A stretch of DNA of 18,589 nt from Anaerolineales bacterium (GCA_012032575.1 JAAUSP010000083.1:1-18589); one strand, 5' to 3'; positions 8,223 through 17,900 are shown, counted from the stretch's first letter. Made by a program: numbers and translations. Notes: a model not told the origin generated them from the letters alone.

Positions 8223-8251
8223 ATACAGCCCGGCCTTACGCCGGGCTGTAT
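8223..8251 (+). promoter_or_regulatory. Perfect 12-bp hairpin between aapJ and aapQ
   Basis: ATACAGCCCGGC (8223-8234) is exactly complementary to GCCGGGCTGTAT (8240-8251) around a 5-nt loop. No T-run follows, so full termination is doubtful. A stem of this kind after a binding-protein gene commonly protects the 3' end of its mRNA or partly terminates transcription, which keeps the binding protein in excess over the permeases. The role here is inferred. Confidence 0.6.
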
Positions 8252-8268
8252 CATAAATACAAGTGGCA

Positions 8269-8410
8269 TGTTATCTCGACCGAAGGGAGAAATCCCTAAG
8301 GCCTTGCTTTTATTCGGTAAGTCATTGGTAAATGGATATTTTTCCAGCCAGCCTGTTTTTACTTAATGCGCCCTGGAGATTTCTCGGCCTACGGCCTCGA
8401 AATGATATGA
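8269..8410. repeat. Inverted pair of TCTCGACCGAAGGGAGAAATCCC-like elements
   Basis: The left copy (8273-8296) contains CTCGACCGAAGGGAGAAATC. The right copy (8374-8410), read on the minus strand, contains ATTTCGAGGCCGTAGGCCGAGAAATCTCC. Both share the frame TTTCGA...GAGAAATC around a small variable stem. The two copies face each other across about 75 bases. The type resembles short interspersed elements of the form TCATTTCGA...GAGAAATC that recur in many bacterial genomes. It lies between aapJ and aapQ. Confidence 0.6.
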
Positions 8411-8428
8411 TTTGAATGAGGTGAGCCA

Positions 8429-10231
8429 ATGGCCACAACTTCACCCAAAATCAAGCCCACCGGTCCCAAAGCAACAGCTATTCCCTTCTGGCGGGATGTC
8501 AGAGTGCTGGGGGTTATCGGCCAGGTCATTTTTATGGCCTCGGTTTTGATTGGCCTGGGCTGGTTGATTGGTAACTTTATCGGAAATGCCGAAATTCAGG
8601 GACTAAAGCTGGGCTTTGAATTTCTTAATACCACCGCTGCTTTTGACATCGCCGAAGGGATTGACTATGAGGCCACCGATACCTTTGGTCGGGCCTTATG
8701 GGTGGCGATGGTCAACACTATTTGGGTGTCGTTTCTCGGCATTATTCTGACGACGATTTTAGCGCTTGTGACCGGTATTGCCCGCCTCTCTAATAACTGG
8801 CTCATCAGCAAAATTGCAGCCATTTATGTGGAAACGGTTCGTAATATTCCTTTATTGGTCCAACTATTTTTTATCTACTTTGGGGTTATCCTCAAACTGC
8901 CGCCGTTAAAAGAGAGCATCCAGCCTTTTGGTTGGCCGCTTTACCTCAATCAGCGCGGCATGGTTTTACCCGGCCTGACCGCCACAGCCAGTTTCCCTAT
9001 CTGGCTGGCTTTTGTGGTGCTGGCAGTAATTTTGATGCTGGTTTTATGGAATATCCAGAGCCAGCAGGAGGAAAAAACCGGCCAGCCGATTAACAAAGTT
9101 GGCAGCGCTGCGGCTGCATTTTTTTATTGTCGTCGCGGTTGGCTGGCTTGTTACCACCAATTTCAGCAGTAATCAGGGGATTATGACGGCCAGTTCCAGG
9201 AAGATCGAAGAATTTGCCGATTTTGAAAAAATCCTGATTGCCAAACTTGACGAAGATGCCTTGAAGGAAGAAGGCGTTAGCCGGCCTACCCTGGAGACGC
9301 TCAATTCGGCGGCAGCGATTGCCGCGTATAAAGCAGAATTAAGCGCCCAAATTGAAGCGCTGGCCCCGGCTGAGGTGGAAGAAGAAAGCGCAGCCGCCGA
9401 AGCTCAGGCAGCCGAGGCCGCAGACGGCGATGAAACTGCGGCAGCAGAGGCATCCGCAGAACCCATTGACAAGGGCGCAGCCGCCGAAGTTAAAACTCTG
9501 AAAAAGCAGTTGAATATTCTGGATGATGCCGTAATTACGGTTTGCGCTGTCACCGACAGTCCGGCCCTGGTCAATGCCGCCAGCCAGCTCCGCCAGCGCG
9601 GTATTCCGGTAAAAATAGAGAGTGAAAATCGCATGGTTGAGGTGGGTGAAACCTTCGCCAAAGGCGATTGTGATCTGCTGGCCGGCGATGAGGCCGAATT
9701 GGCCGGCGAGCGGGCTGTGCTGGAAGACCCGGATAAACATGAGATTATCCCGATTGATGTCGCTCCTTTGGTTGTGAACACCCCCGCTCCCGCCGGCCTG
9801 AATATTCAGGGGGGATTTAAACTCACCCCGGAGTTTGCGGCGGTGTTGTTTGGCCTGGTCCTCTACACCGGCGCTTTCGCCTCGGAGATTGTGCGGGCCG
9901 GGATTCTGTCCGTCTCCAAAGGCCAGTCCGAGGCGCCCGTGCCCTGGGCCTGAGCGAAAGTCAGCGCTTACGCCTCATTGTTATTCCCCAGGCCCTGCGA
10001 GTAATCATCCCGCCGATGACCAGCCAATACCTCAACCTGACCAAAAATTCCAGCCTGGCCGTGGCTATCGGCTACCCCGACCTGGTCGCCATAGGTTACA
10101 CCGTGCTCAATCAATCCGGCTATGCCGTCCAAGTTATCATTATTTTTATGGTTTCATACCTCACCCTGAGCCTGACCATTTCGGCATTTTTGAACTGGTA
10201 TAACAAGAAGATAGCCCTGGTGGAGCGATAG
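8429..10231 (+). CDS. aapQ: AapQ/BztB-type amino-acid permease with large SBP-like insertion (two frameshifts)
   Basis: About 600 residues after repairing two one-base breaks (T7 run at 9119-9125, and GGCGCC at 9932-9937); usual AapQ is about 400. The N-terminal half is typical: GFEFLNTTAAFDI (62-74), FGRALWVAMVNTIWVSFLGI, VETVRNIPLLVQLFF (134-148). The C-terminal half has the EAA loop SKGQSEAARALGL, then PQALRVIIPPMTSQYLNLTKN and the ending NWYNKKIALVER. Between the membrane segment ending near 245 and QGGFKLTPEFAAVL near 460 lies an insertion of about 208 residues: a Glu/Ala-rich, coiled-coil-like stretch (about 255-365), then a segment (370-440) resembling the second lobe of AapJ. The insertion should face outwards. 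Start ATG 8429 has GAGG 7 nt upstream. Stop and the aapM start are 3 nt apart. Confidence 0.87.
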
Positions 10232-10234
10232 ACG

Positions 10235-11928
10235 ATGGCAACGATTACCCAAGAAGCAAAAAAACCGGGGCGGCCCTGGAAGGTCCCCAATTTGAACTGG
10301 ATGTGGCCGGCTGGCTGAGGAATACGGTTTTTAACAGCATTTGGAAAGTTATTTTTGCGGTTATGCTGGTTATTGCCAATATTCTGATTATCCGGGGCGT
10401 CTACAACGCCGAACCGGTGGCGTTATCGCCGCATCTCGCTCCCAACGGACAGCCGACCGCGTTAGGTAGTTTTATCCTGGCCGTGACCCATGCCCAGTTT
10501 TTAACCTGGGTGATTGTTGGGTTGTGGTTAGTGGGTGTGATTGCCGTTATTTATGGCGCGGGCCGGCATCATTGGCCGGGGCCGGCCCAGTGGTTGAAGG
10601 ATAAACTCTTTACCGGCTTCTTCAGCGCCCTGGTGACGCTGGCTTTGGTTACTTTGATTATCTTTGCCATCCGCGGTATCCTGGCCTGGACGGTCTTCGG
10701 AGCGCTGTTTGTAAACGACCCGGCCGTTAAGGCCACCCTCGAAGACGCAACGCCGGGGGCAATTTGGGGCATTGTTGGCGCGAACCTCAAATTGTTTGCC
10801 GTAGGACAGTACCCGGCAGCAGCCATCTGGCGAGTTTGGGCCTCGCTGGGGTTGGTGCTGGTTCTCTCTGCTCTGAGCAGCCTGGCCTGGGGATTGGGAT
10901 CGCCGTTAAAGGCTCTGCGCCGGCCCTTGTTTTGGTTGTGGATAGCTTCTTTGCCAATAATTTATCTTTTTTTAAGTGGCATCCCGGATACCTCAACCGG
11001 CCCCTGGCAAGAAGCACCCACAAATCGCTGGGGTGGTTTTCTGCTGACGGTGGTCATTGCCGTGATCGGCATTGTAGCATCGTTTCCTATTGGCCTGCTG
11101 CTGGCGTTGGGCCGGCGCAGCCAGGTGCGCGGCGTGCCCTGGCTGTGGGTCTGGGGCGCGGTGGGGCTGCTATTATATTGGATGGTTGGTGACTTCACCC
11201 TAAGCAAAGAATGGCCGTTCGTTTTAGTGAACTTTCTAGGCAATTTCCCGGACGAGACCGTTACCTGGAACATTCCCATCATTTTCCGCGACCCGCCCAT
11301 CTGGACAGTCGAATTGTCTCCCTTAATGAACGCGGCGGTGCAGGCGGTTATTATTGTGGGTTTGTGCTGGATTGTGGGCCGCTATCTGCAAGGCAATTTG
11401 ATCAAAACCTTCTGCATCGCCTACATCGAAATCATTCGGGGCGTGCCCTTCATTACTGTGCTTTTTATGGCCCAGGTGATGCTGCCCATTTTCCTGCCCA
11501 AAGGATTAGAAATTGATAATCTGCTGCGGGTTATTGTGGGGACCATACTTTTTAGCGCGGCTTACCTGGCCGAGAACGTGCGCGGCGGGCTGCAAGCCAT
11601 CCCCCGCGGGCAGTATGAAGCGGCTTCTGCCATCGGCCTGAGCACGGCCCAATCTATGCGCCTGATTATTCTGCCCCAGGCGCTGCGGGCCGTCATTCCG
11701 GCGCTGGTCGGTCAATTTATCAGCCTGTTCAAAGATACCTCCCTGATTGCGATTGTCGGTCTGTTTGAGCTGCTGGGGATTGCCCAGATTGTGGTGGCCC
11801 AGCCGGAATGGTTTGGCCTCCAGCGGGAAACCTTTGTTTTTGTGGCTTTAGTTTATTGGATTTGCGCCTTCTCTATGTCGTCGGCCAGCCGTAACCTGGA
11901 GCGCAAGTTGGGGGTGGGCAAATACTAA
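10235..11928 (+). CDS. aapM: AapM/BztC-type amino-acid permease, enlarged (frame break at A7)
   Basis: About 564 residues if one A is added to the A7 run at 10258-10264; usual AapM is about 384. The C-terminal core is clear: NRWGGFLLTVVIAVIGIVAS, YIEIIRGVPFITVLFMAQVM, EAA loop IPRGQYEAASAIGLS, LPQALRAVIPALVGQFISLF and KDTSLIAIVGLFELLGIAQ. Additional membrane segments are found at the N-terminus. A second insertion (about residues 298-389) separates ALGRRS from the FCIAYIEIIRGVPF segment and holds two more membrane helices and an external loop. ATG 10235 is 3 nt after aapQ, with GGAG 9 nt upstream, but its frame stops after 27 codons. The main frame is open only from GTG 10303, which lacks a good ribosome binding site. 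It pairs with AapQ to form the channel. Confidence 0.87.
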
Positions 11929-11929
11929 A

Positions 11930-11982
11930 GATTGGAGATTGGAGATTGGAGATTAATAATCTCCAATCTCCAATCTCTAATC
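11930..11982. repeat. Palindromic heptamer tandem repeat (GATTGGA type), copy 1
   Basis: GATTGGA three times plus GATT (11930-11954) faces its reverse complement (11958-11982) across a 3-nt loop. The 25-bp stem has one mismatch. It begins 2 bases after the aapM stop codon and ends 8 bases before the aapP ribosome binding site, so it lies inside the operon mRNA. A second copy is at 18352-18410. Confidence 0.92.
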
Positions 11983-12003
11983 TCCTATATAGGAGAAAAA
12001 TCA

Positions 12004-12753
12004 ATGCCTTTAACCGATAAAGATGTGATTATTTGCAACGATGTGCATAAATGGTACGGTGAGTATCACGCCTTGCGTGGGGTAACGACCACGGTGAAAG
12101 AAGGCGAAGTGGTGGTGATTATCGGGCCGTCCGGCTCCGGCAAATCCACCTGGATTCGGACTATCAACCGGCTGGAGGAGCATCAAAAAGGCCAGATTGT
12201 AGTGGATGGCACGGAGTTGAACAACGATATTCGCAATATTCAGGAAATCCGGCGCGAAGTGGGCATGGTCTTTCAACAGTTCAACCTTTTTCCCCACCTG
12301 ACCGTGCTGCAAAATGTCACCCTGGCCCCGATCAACGTCCGGCGCTGGTCGCGGGAACGGGCCGAAGAGATTGCCATGCAGCAGTTGGCGCGGGTAAAAA
12401 TTCCGGAGCAGGCCAATAAATATCCTGGCCAGCTTTCCGGCGGGCAGCAGCAGCGGGTGGCTATTGCCCGCGCCCTGGCCATGCAGCCCAAAATTATGCT
12501 CTTCGACGAGCCGACCTCGGCCCTGGACCCGGAAATGATTAAAGAAGTGCTGGACGTCATGCAGGAGCTGGCCGAATCGGGCATGACGATTATGGCTGTC
12601 ACCCACGAGATGGGCTTTGCCCGCAACGTAGCCAATCGAATTATCTTTTTTGACCAGGGCAATATTGTTGAAGAAAAAACGCCCACCGACTTTTTTGCCA
12701 ACCCCGAACACGAGCGCACCAAGCTCTTTTTAAGCCAGATTTTGCACCATTAG
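12004..12753 (+). CDS. aapP: Amino-acid ABC transporter ATP-binding protein (AapP/BztD type)
   Basis: A 249-residue ATPase of the polar amino-acid uptake family (GlnQ/HisP/AapP). Motifs: Walker [10 protein letters not shown] (41-49), Q-loop [14 protein letters not shown] (91-104), signature LSGGQQQR (144-151), Walker B IMLFDEP (164-170), D-loop SALD (172-175) and switch histidine H201 (VTHEMGFAR). All catalytic residues are present. It hydrolyses ATP to drive import through AapQ and AapM. The start is ATG 12004, with AGGAG 8 nt upstream. The frame extends upstream into the palindromic repeat through a TTG at 11932, but those 24 residues translate the repeat and are not family-like. Stop to stop distance with the convergent reductase gene is 12 bases. 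Confidence 0.96.
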   Translation: MPLTDKDVIICNDVHKWYGEYHALRGVTTTVKEGEVVVIIGPSGSGKSTWIRTINRLEEHQKGQIVVDGTELNNDIRNIQEIRREVGMVFQQFNLFPHLTVLQNVTLAPINVRRWSRERAEEIAMQQLARVKIPEQANKYPGQLSGGQQQRVAIARALAMQPKIMLFDEPTSALDPEMIKEVLDVMQELAESGMTIMAVTHEMGFARNVANRIIFFDQGNIVEEKTPTDFFANPEHERTKLFLSQILHH

Positions 12754-12765
12754 AACCAATATGAA

Positions 12766-13710
12766 TTAGAGGCTAAACTCCACCTCGCCCCGCGCTCGCA
12801 ATTCCAACGGCAGTAAACTGGAATAGATAAAGTTATGCAGCGGGGTGGCTACCCCGGCCTCGCGGGCCAAACGGACTACAGCCCCATTTTGCGAGGCCAG
12901 TTCCGAAGGGCGACCGGCCATAATGTCCCGCTGCATCGAAGCTGTGCCGTAGGGAGGGATAGTGTCAATAAAGGTCAGGGTTTGACCCACCACCTCTTCC
13001 GGTAGAGCAATGTGATGAGCCACGGCCACCCGGTAAATCTCCCAGAGGGATTGCTCCAGCATTTGCCGGGTTTCGGGGACGCTGCGCAGCACCCCAATTG
13101 GCGCATGGGTGACAGCCCCCACCCCGCTCCAGGTAGCAATCAGCAAAAATTTACGCCACATAGCCGCTTTGATGTCGGCAGGCACATTAACCATAACGCC
13201 TTTGGTCCGGGCAAAAGCCTGGCGCAGCCGCTCGATTCGCTGGCTGGGGCGATTGTCCAGCTCACCAAAGGTAACAAACGGCTCGATTCCGGTGTGGCGA
13301 ATATGGCCCGGCCCGGCCACAAAAGCGATGAGGCCGCATAAGCCGCCCACCACCGGCGCGGCTCCCAATACAGCCGCCAATTCTGCCGGGGCATCCACTC
13401 CATTTTGCAGCGGTACAACCAGCGTCTCCGGTCCTACCATTGGCTGAATGGCTTGAGCTGCGGCAGCCACCTGCCAGGCTTTGACACAAACCAGCACAAC
13501 CTCAACCGGTCCTACCTGAGCCGGATCACTGACGGCCTGGGCGGGGTGAATCATCAAATCGCCCAACACACTATCTACACGCAGTCCTTGCGTTTGAATA
13601 GCCCGTAAGTGTTCTCCGCGAGCGATAAAAATGACTTCCTGGCCTGCCTGGGCCAACCGCCCCCCAAAATAGCCCCCAACACCGCCTGTTCCGAAGATAA
13701 CAACCCGCAT
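12766..13710 (-). CDS. 2-dehydropantoate 2-reductase family protein (PanE/ApbA-like)
   Basis: A 314-residue NADP-dependent reductase of the ketopantoate reductase family, normal in length. The N-terminal Rossmann motif is FGTGGVGGYFGG (6-17); VCVKAWQ (74-80) and PLQNGVDA (100-107) follow. The catalytic lysine is probably K187 in MWRKFLLIATWSGVGAVT. The C-terminal domain has SMQRDIMAGRPSELASQNG (258-276), with the substrate-binding Ser and Glu. The asparagines that follow the catalytic lysine in E. coli PanE (K-x3-N-x3-N) are Ile and Ser here, so true ketopantoate reduction for pantothenate synthesis is not certain. Other 2-oxo acid substrates are possible. Start ATG 13710 has GAGG 5 nt upstream. 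It lies 29 bases after the receiver-kinase gene and is probably last in that operon. Confidence 0.85.
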   Translation of the reverse strand: MRVVIFGTGGVGGYFGGRLAQAGQEVIFIARGEHLRAIQTQGLRVDSVLGDLMIHPAQAVSDPAQVGPVEVVLVCVKAWQVAAAAQAIQPMVGPETLVVPLQNGVDAPAELAAVLGAAPVVGGLCGLIAFVAGPGHIRHTGIEPFVTFGELDNRPSQRIERLRQAFARTKGVMVNVPADIKAAMWRKFLLIATWSGVGAVTHAPIGVLRSVPETRQMLEQSLWEIYRVAVAHHIALPEEVVGQTLTFIDTIPPYGTASMQRDIMAGRPSELASQNGAVVRLAREAGVATPLHNFIYSSLLPLELRARGEVEFSL

Positions 13711-13739
13711 CAGTACCTCACTTAGCCTCGGTTAAGAAT

Positions 13740-14864
13740 TTATCGCAAATCATAGTCCACATTGCTGGCTCGCCTTAAGGTAAAACTAAAGGTGCTGCCA
13801 TCCCCCGGCTGGCCTTCGCTTTCAGCCCAAACCTGCCCGCCCAGCTTCTCGACAATTCGCCGCACAATGGACAGCCCCGTGCGGCGGTCGGCGGGTTCAG
13901 CCGGATTGGGCGGCAAGGTGGGGGTGAATAACAACGCCTGCTCCTCCAGGCCCAAACCGGGGCCGTTGTCATGCACCCAAAAACGAACCAGCCCATCCGA
14001 GCGGGCGGTTGCGCCCAACTTCAGGCGCGGTGGCCGGCCGCCATATTCGATGGCATTGCTAATATAATTGGCCCAGACCTCTTCAACCCAGAGCGTATGG
14101 CCCAGCGCTTTGGGCCAATCGGTTGGCACTGAAAGTTTGGCATCATATTGGGTTATCAGATGGGCCAGACGCTGCTGAACCTCGGCGATAATCCGGGCCA
14201 TATCCAGCGGACGCAGTTCCACCTCGGTTTGGCGCAGTTGCGAGAACAACTGCAATTCATCAATAATCAGGCGCATTTTGCGCCCATTACGAGCCAGAGC
14301 GTGCCAATATTTCTGCGTCTCTTCGGTAACAGGATACTGCTGCTTCAAATTTTCCAGATAGGTGATAATTAAATTCAGCGGCTGCTTCAAATCATGGGCC
14401 ACAGCGGTGTTAAAGGTATCCAGGTCTACGTTGCGCATTTCCAGATCGGCGGCATATTGAAACAAGGCATCCTGGGCGGCGTGAAGTTCCCGCTTCAAGC
14501 GCAGCCGCTCCTGCACCCGATATAAAGCCGCTTCCAATTCATTGGAGTCAATCGGTTTGGGAATAAAATCCGAAGCGCCGGCCCGCAAGGCATTAACCGC
14601 CAGCTCCATATCGCCGTGGCCGGTAATCAGAACCACCTCGGCATCGGCCTGATGTTCTCGAATCATGCGCAGCAGGGCGAATCCATCCGGCGGCGGCATC
14701 CGCACATCGGCAAACACCACCTCCGGCTGTTTCTGGCTAAAAAGGGCCAGCGCTTCGCTACCGCTGGCTGCCGTTAAAACGGTATAGCCCTTCAGCCGGA
14801 GGTGACGGCCAAAGGTTTGCAAAATTCGTTCGTCGTCATCCACAATTAAGACCTTTTCGTTCAT
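13740..14864 (-). CDS. Receiver-histidine kinase hybrid
   Basis: A 374-residue cytoplasmic protein with the receiver first. (Positions here count from the TTG codon one before the chosen ATG.) Receiver residues: D10-D12, phospho-acceptor D54 (VFADVRMPPPDG), T82, K104. A coiled linker (about 115-150) leads to HisKA with phospho-histidine H158 (AVAHDLKQPLN). The HATPase domain has the N-box around N267/N271 (VWANYISNAIEYGG), G1 box DNGPG (300-304) and a G2 box reduced to RTGLSIV. No membrane segment or DNA-binding domain is present. The ATG at 14864 is favoured over the TTG directly before it, because AGGGA is 6 nt away. The gene follows the large sensor kinase by 47 bases on the same strand, so it probably receives phosphate from that kinase and passes or modulates it. 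Confidence 0.92.
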   Translation of the reverse strand: MNEKVLIVDDDERILQTFGRHLRLKGYTVLTAASGSEALALFSQKQPEVVFADVRMPPPDGFALLRMIREHQADAEVVLITGHGDMELAVNALRAGASDFIPKPIDSNELEAALYRVQERLRLKRELHAAQDALFQYAADLEMRNVDLDTFNTAVAHDLKQPLNLIITYLENLKQQYPVTEETQKYWHALARNGRKMRLIIDELQLFSQLRQTEVELRPLDMARIIAEVQQRLAHLITQYDAKLSVPTDWPKALGHTLWVEEVWANYISNAIEYGGRPPRLKLGATARSDGLVRFWVHDNGPGLGLEEQALLFTPTLPPNPAEPADRRTGLSIVRRIVEKLGGQVWAESEGQPGDGSTFSFTLRRASNVDYDLR

Positions 14865-14911
14865 CAAGTATCCCTGAAATAAAAGTATAAGTTGTTGAAG
14901 CCCTTCAAAAC

Positions 14912-17900
14912 TCAGGCTTCGGCTGCGGCCGGAAAGCGCAGGGTAAACGTAGTCCCCACATTTTCGACGCTGTGGAACAGGATTTCGCCCTTAAATTCCT
15001 TGACCAGGCTGTAACTAATCGGCAGGCCGAGGCCGGTGCCCTGACCAATAGGCTTGGTGGTAAAAAACGGCTCAAACAAATGCTCCTGGTCGGCGGCCGG
15101 AATACCGCAGCCATTATCCCGCACAACGGCTATGACCTCACAGTCTTCGGCCCGGGTGGAAATTTCGAGGGTTTTGTGATAGGTGGCAAGCTCAACCAGG
15201 CCGTGCTGGACCCGCTGTTCCATCTGGTTAAGCGCATATTCGGCATTGCTGATCAGGTTCAGAAAAACCTGTTCCAGTTTGTGGGTGTCGGCCATAATCA
15301 ACGGCAACTGGGGGTCAAGGCTTAAATCGAGAGCAATGCCGTGATTTTTAAGCCGCTCGCCGACCAGGATAAAACTTTGTTCGATTGATTGATTCAAACT
15401 GACGCGAGAAACGTGTTCGGCATAGATGCGGCCAAAAGCGCGCAAATGATCAATAATGCGGCGGCAGCGGGCAATATCCTGCTCCAGACTTTCGGCGGTA
15501 TGATACACTTCATCCATGTCTATTGAAAATGTTGCGGGCAATTCTGCGACCTGCCGGCACATCGTTTTTAGATATTCAGCCTCAAACAGCATCGCTGTTA
15601 AGGGCTGGTTCAACTCGTGGGCCACGCCGGTCGCCATTTCACCCAGAGCGACCATTTTGGCGGCCTGAATGGTTTTGGCCCGCTCCAATTCCAGCTCGTG
15701 TACTTTCTCGCTAACCAGGTGTTCCAGGTGGGTGGTATATTCTTGCAGTTGGCCTTCCATGCCCCGCCGCTCGGTAATGTCCCGATTGCTGGCCCGCCGG
15801 CCCAGGTAACGCCCATCCGTACTATAAACGGGTTGGCAAATGTGTCCAATCCAGCGCTCCTGGCCGTCGCGCCGGATAATGCGCCACTCACTGGAAATTA
15901 CCTTGGGGCTGCTCAATTCTTCCTGAAAATGCCGGGCAACATATCCCTGATCGTCGGGATGGACAATGGCTTGCATCAACCCGCTGTTCTGGTGAAATTC
16001 CGCCGGCCCGTAGCCGCTCATCCGCTCGCAGGCCGGGGAAACATAAATCAGATCGCCGTCCGTGCCGGTCCATAATTCCCAATCATAAGTAAAATCGGCC
16101 ACCAGCCGAAAACGCTCTTCGCTCTCACGCAGGGCGGCCTCGGCCTGCTGCCGTTCGAGCACTTCCTGGCGCAGCCGTTCATTCGCCTGGATGAGTTTGG
16201 TGGTGCGCCCGGTCACCAGGTCCTCCAGATGATTCTGATATTTCTGCAACTCTGCTTCGGCCCGTTTACGCCTGATTACCTTCCACAGGTGGTCGGCGGT
16301 TAGCAACATCTGCCGCACATCCGACTCATAGTAATCAAATTCTTTATTTCCCACCCCCAAGATAACAACCACCTTGTCTTCATCTACAATCGGCACACTC
16401 AGGTGGCGGATAAGATGGACATGCCCCGGCGGGTAGCCTTTTTTATGGGGCAGGTTTTGATAATCATTATGAATCACCGGCTGTTTGAGGCGGGCGCAGT
16501 CGGCCCAAACCCCGGCATAATCCAGAGGGTAATGGGCATCATGAACCGCCGTGCAGATATCGAGGGTGTGCTGCGACCAGGTATACAACTGGATAGTCTG
16601 CTGATCGGGATTGACAAAATGCAAATAGCCAATCGCGCTCTGGGTCAGCTTGACCGTTTCTTCTACGGCCAGTTGAATAATTTCTCGTTCGCTCAATTCA
16701 GGCGCTTTCTGGCTCAGTTCCAGCAGCGAATTAAGCCCCATCTCCCTCAGCCGGAGCGCTTCCTCGGCCTCTTTGCGCTCGGTGACATCATGAAACGAGA
16801 TCAGCGAAGCCGTATCGCCGGCCCAATCTATTTCCACCACCCGCATTTCTACAATCAGAATGTGGCCCCGCCGGTAAATGTTCACTTCCGCCGCCGCGCC
16901 GCTGGTTACAATGGGGAACCCCAACAATTCACCCACCAGCGCCGAGGCGGGAAAGCCCAGCAGCGCTTCTGCCGCCGGATTAACAAAACGGATCACCCCT
17001 ACATTATCCACAATCACAATGCCGTCAGACTGCTCGGTAATAATGGTCCGAAAGCGGGCTTCACTCTCTCGAAACGCCTGTTCGGCCCACTGCTGGGCCA
17101 CCCGTGTGCGCAGCGCAGCGATACCATAAGCCAGGTTCGTTGCCAGTTCGGTCAGCAGCTTAACTTCCCCGGCGTCAAAAGCGTCAGACTCGGCGGCATA
17201 AATATTCAACACCCCAAAAGGCTGGGCCTCACTGATCAACGGCAGCGAAATACCGGAAGCCAGGCCAAAGCGGCTGGCTTCGACATACCAGGGACCCACC
17301 GCAGTTTCCGTTGAAAGGTTGCGGACGACATGCGGCTCGCCGGTGCGAATGGCCGTGCCAATCGGCCCCTGATCCAGTTCGATATCAGCCAGGTCAGATG
17401 GGTGGTTTGAAGCTGCCCGGCTTCATCGTCAACCTGGGCCACCAGACGCATGGGCTGGGTATCATCTGGCCCGGCAAAAGCCACCCAGGCCAGATGATAC
17501 TCGCCAATCTCGACAATAATCTGCAAATTTGCTGAAGCAGTTCGGCTTCACCCGTAGCCCGCAGCAGGGCATGGTTAGACTCATTGAGGGCCTTGAGCGC
17601 CCGATTGACCCGGCGCAATTCCGCCTCGGTCCGCCTGAGCTGGGTAATGTCGCGGATAATTGCCAGCGCATCTTCTTCTTCGCCGGCCACCAGCCGGGCT
17701 TCGTAGTGGTGCAGGTAGCCATTGAGCGGCTGCTGGTATTCGTAAATCTGGGCGGCGCAGGTATGGCTGACCTGGCGCAGCCCCCGCATGATCTGGTCAG
17801 CCTGTTCGGGCGGAAAAAGTTCGGCTACAGTTTTGCCGGTCAGTTGAGCGGTGGGGATATAATCGGCGGGATCGTGGGCCGGTTTGATGCGTATTAAGCG

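Noticed and set aside
9099..9953. A separate 284-residue gene between two permease fragments
   Set aside because: Its first residues continue the AapQ membrane helix after the T7 run and its last part is the AapQ core up to the EAA loop. It is the middle of AapQ in a shifted frame.
11932..12003. Upstream TTG start for AapP
   Set aside because: It would translate the palindromic repeat, whereas ATG 12004 has AGGAG 8 nt away and the usual family N-terminus.
16403..17314. A 303-codon plus-strand open frame
   Set aside because: It is antisense to the PAS/GAF part of the sensor kinase and looks like a shadow of its codon bias.
17236..17526. A separate small minus-strand gene within the sensor kinase
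   Set aside because: It encodes the middle of the first GAF domain and joins both flanking kinase frames by one-base repairs.
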